Source: Moraxellaceae bacterium UBA2031
GTDB lineage: Bacteria > Pseudomonadota > Gammaproteobacteria > Pseudomonadales > Moraxellaceae
Assembly (NCBI GenBank): GCA_002333145.1
Contig: DDBN01000063.1
Coordinates: 12,163 to 27,752, forward strand
DNA length: 15,590 nt
Direction of reading: 5' to 3'
Under the pieces are notes generated by a model. The model was not told where the DNA came from. It worked only from the letters and a program-made list of their open reading frames with translations, and ran no database searches. Position numbers and translations under genes: made by a program. Every line of letters starts with the position of its first letter. The stretch's first letter is position 1. Below are positions 14,144 to 15,590 of the stretch, piece after piece.

Positions 14144-14537
14144 ATTGACGCCAGACCTCTCAGGAAAAAGATCGGCTCGTTCATAAGCATTTATGCAAAG
14201 ACAGCCACTCCCGCGCGTTGCAGGAATAGAGGACTAACTAATGCAAATAGGCTTATGACAGCAGAGCGACCAATTGGCCACAACAAATGCAGACAACCAT
14301 CCCGAATGCTATGCGGTCAACAGGTACACTTCTGCCATGGGAGCTAATGTATTTCCAGACATCCATGATGTCCATACGTATATCTAAAATTCAAAGTAGT
14401 TTTTCAATGAAAAATGATCCATACCATGATTTGTGATCGGAAACTCATTTCATGACCACGGCATTGCCCATACCGCTATCAGGGAGATAGCAGTTATCAG
14501 GCAATGCAGAAAAAAGGGACAATCAGAACGCGCTAAT
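14144..14537. promoter_or_regulatory. Intergenic region upstream of the oxidase operon
   Basis: About 390 bases between DUF2333 and the ctaC leader, with no believable gene on either strand. It should carry the oxidase operon promoter, though no clear -10/-35 pair stands out. Structures seen: inverted 8-base arms TCATAAGC (14181-14188) and GCTTATGA (14251-14258), each next to an ATGCAAA; the hairpin GACATC-CAT-GATGTC (14358-14372) next to the palindrome ATACGTAT (14374-14381); an AT-rich dyad TTTTTCA-A-TGAAAAA (14400-14414); and the nested stem-loop reported separately. Confidence 0.55.
14461..14507. repeat. Nested stem-loop downstream of the DUF2333 gene
   Basis: Outer arms GCATTGCC (14461-14468) and GGCAATGC (14500-14507) are perfectly complementary over 8 bp and enclose an inner 6-bp hairpin, GCTATC (14475-14480) and GATAGC (14486-14491), with loop AGGGA. 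It starts about 30 bases after the DUF2333 stop on the minus strand. No T run follows on that strand (CCCTTTTTT comes before it), so it is not a normal intrinsic terminator, but it could define or protect the 3' end of the DUF2333 message. Confidence 0.6.
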
Positions 14538-15557
14538 TCAGTCGGACTCCGCCAACAGGCGTCGGACATCCGCAAGATCGGTCTGTGTGCGATTGAGATA
14601 GTTCGCCATGACCAATGAGTGATTGGCAAAAAGCCCAAAGCCCGAACCATTCAAAACAACGGGACTCCACAGCGTCTGCTGCGTCGCTTCCAGCTCATGG
14701 ATGGCCGCTCGCAAACTGAGTTGCGCCTGCCGCTGGGCGAGTTCCGGACCAAACTCTACTTCTATAGCTTTAAGCAAATGCAACAATGCCCACGCATTCC
14801 CCCGAGCCTCATAGAAAACATCATCAATGGCTAGCCAACTGGTTTGAGTCGCTTGCGCTAACGGCTCATTCGCTGCGGACAGTGTTACGGCATTATCAGG
14901 TAGCGCCGCATTGAGACGAGTAGAAAGACGACCCAAGTCCGCATCCACGTCCGTTAGCCAACGGCGCAAATACTCAGCACGCGGGTAAAATCTCGCCTCG
15001 CCCCGCCCCAGTCGATCTGAATATGACGCTATCGCCTCAGCTCCCCGCCTCAACTCAGACTCAGCCGTTGGAAACAACCAGCTCTCCGCATTCACATTGA
15101 AAGCTGACTCTGCCGCCAGCAGGTCCCTATCCTCAATAAACTGAGCATGCGACAGACTCATGTCGCGATGCAGTGAGCGCGTCATATTACGCACCTGCTG
15201 CAGCACGCCAAGCTCCCAAGCAGGAACGTTATCCAAGAAAATACCTGGCACCAGCATGTCGTTACGGAGATAGCCGCCTGGTTTGTCGTGCAGCGTTGTA
15301 CCAACCTTTACCAGTACCGTGGCCAGCAATTGCCCCCGTTTGGCGTCACTGGACACTTCGAGCGGCATGCGCTCCGGCTCACGCGACCAGTACCAGCCAA
15401 GTCCGCACATACAAAAGAAGACAAGAAAAAACACAACCGTCGGCAACGAACCGAGATCCCAGATCGCCCAGCGATCTCGCAGTGCCTCCAAGTGCTCGTC
15501 CAGCTTGTCTTGCCAGCCATCCATTAGTGCTAATCCAGCGTTAAGTTCCGGGCCCAA
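14538..15557 (-). CDS. DUF2333 family membrane protein, 5' end uncertain
   Basis: A protein of up to 339 residues with one membrane helix (about 38-57), a short cytoplasmic N-terminus and a large helical domain. The block GGYLRNDMLVPGIFLDN then WELGVLQQVRNM is the hallmark of the DUF2333 family, which is found in gammaproteobacteria; its function is unknown to me. The rest is helix-rich with many charged residues and no enzyme motif. Three starts are possible: the ATG at 15524-15522 (328 residues), the TTG at 15557-15555, or a start beyond the window, because the frame stays open to position 15590. The family usually has only a short stretch before the helix, so a start in the window is likely. 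It precedes the oxidase operon on the same strand but is separated from it by about 450 bases. Confidence 0.85.
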   Translation of the reverse strand: MGPELNAGLALMDGWQDKLDEHLEALRDRWAIWDLGSLPTVVFFLVFFCMCGLGWYWSREPERMPLEVSSDAKRGQLLATVLVKVGTTLHDKPGGYLRNDMLVPGIFLDNVPAWELGVLQQVRNMTRSLHRDMSLSHAQFIEDRDLLAAESAFNVNAESWLFPTAESELRRGAEAIASYSDRLGRGEARFYPRAEYLRRWLTDVDADLGRLSTRLNAALPDNAVTLSAANEPLAQATQTSWLAIDDVFYEARGNAWALLHLLKAIEVEFGPELAQRQAQLSLRAAIHELEATQQTLWSPVVLNGSGFGLFANHSLVMANYLNRTQTDLADVRRLLAESD

Positions 15558-15590
15558 GCCGAATAGGGGTAACAGATGCGAGCCAGCTCC

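Noticed and set aside
14087..14347. An 86-codon plus-strand open frame in the ctaC upstream region
   Set aside because: It runs through the terminator-like hairpin, lacks a good ribosome site and shows no recognisable protein pattern.
1..15590. Mobile element, CRISPR array, tRNA or rRNA
   Set aside because: No terminal repeats with a transposase, no regular spaced repeats, and no tRNA or rRNA signature was seen by eye on either strand.

Overview
The window looks like a piece of a gammaproteobacterial chromosome, with gene content and order closest to what is known from Pseudomonas and its relatives. The evidence is an aa3/caa3-type cytochrome c oxidase cluster in the order ctaC-ctaD-ctaG-ctaE, DUF2909, SURF1, a Sco-like membrane protein, ctaA, ctaB, plus an RhlB-type helicase and a DUF2333 protein. 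I cannot name the genus. Nearly all genes lie on the minus strand, so transcription runs from high to low coordinates. No rRNA, tRNA, CRISPR array, insertion sequence, prophage or plasmid feature was seen.

Layout in transcription order, from the right edge. A DUF2333 membrane protein (about 14538 to the right edge, 5' end uncertain) is followed by about 450 bp without a gene that holds several dyads and the leader of the oxidase operon. Next come the structural genes ctaC (subunit II with a fused cytochrome c domain), ctaD (subunit I), ctaG (Cox11 copper chaperone) and ctaE (subunit III), spanning 14088-9722 and ending at a strong 40-bp inverted repeat. The small DUF2909 gene sits alone on the plus strand, convergent with ctaE and sharing that terminator. 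It is divergent from a second minus-strand group, SURF1, Sco-like protein, ctaA (heme A synthase) and ctaB (heme O synthase), whose genes overlap by 4-8 bp and are probably translationally coupled. Together the two groups make the oxidase subunits, load CuA/CuB and make heme A.

Further left are lemA and a long M48 metallopeptidase gene with a TerB-like C-terminus, a probable two-gene membrane quality-control operon. Then comes a decayed cold-shock gene that still has its terminator (3084-3282). Beyond it, a four-transmembrane protein fused to a C-terminal cold-shock domain overlaps a nitroreductase gene by 4 bp. Next is an RhlB-like DEAD-box helicase gene, which overlaps by 4 bp a GlpE-like rhodanese gene cut by the left edge.

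Most of the window is ordinary housekeeping content, and I found no convincing undescribed system. The points most worth a second look are the cold-shock pseudogene beside an intact membrane-anchored cold-shock protein, the leader of ctaC (a textbook terminator facing the wrong way plus a hairpin around the ribosome binding site), and the Sco-like protein that keeps the cysteine pair but not an obvious copper-binding histidine.
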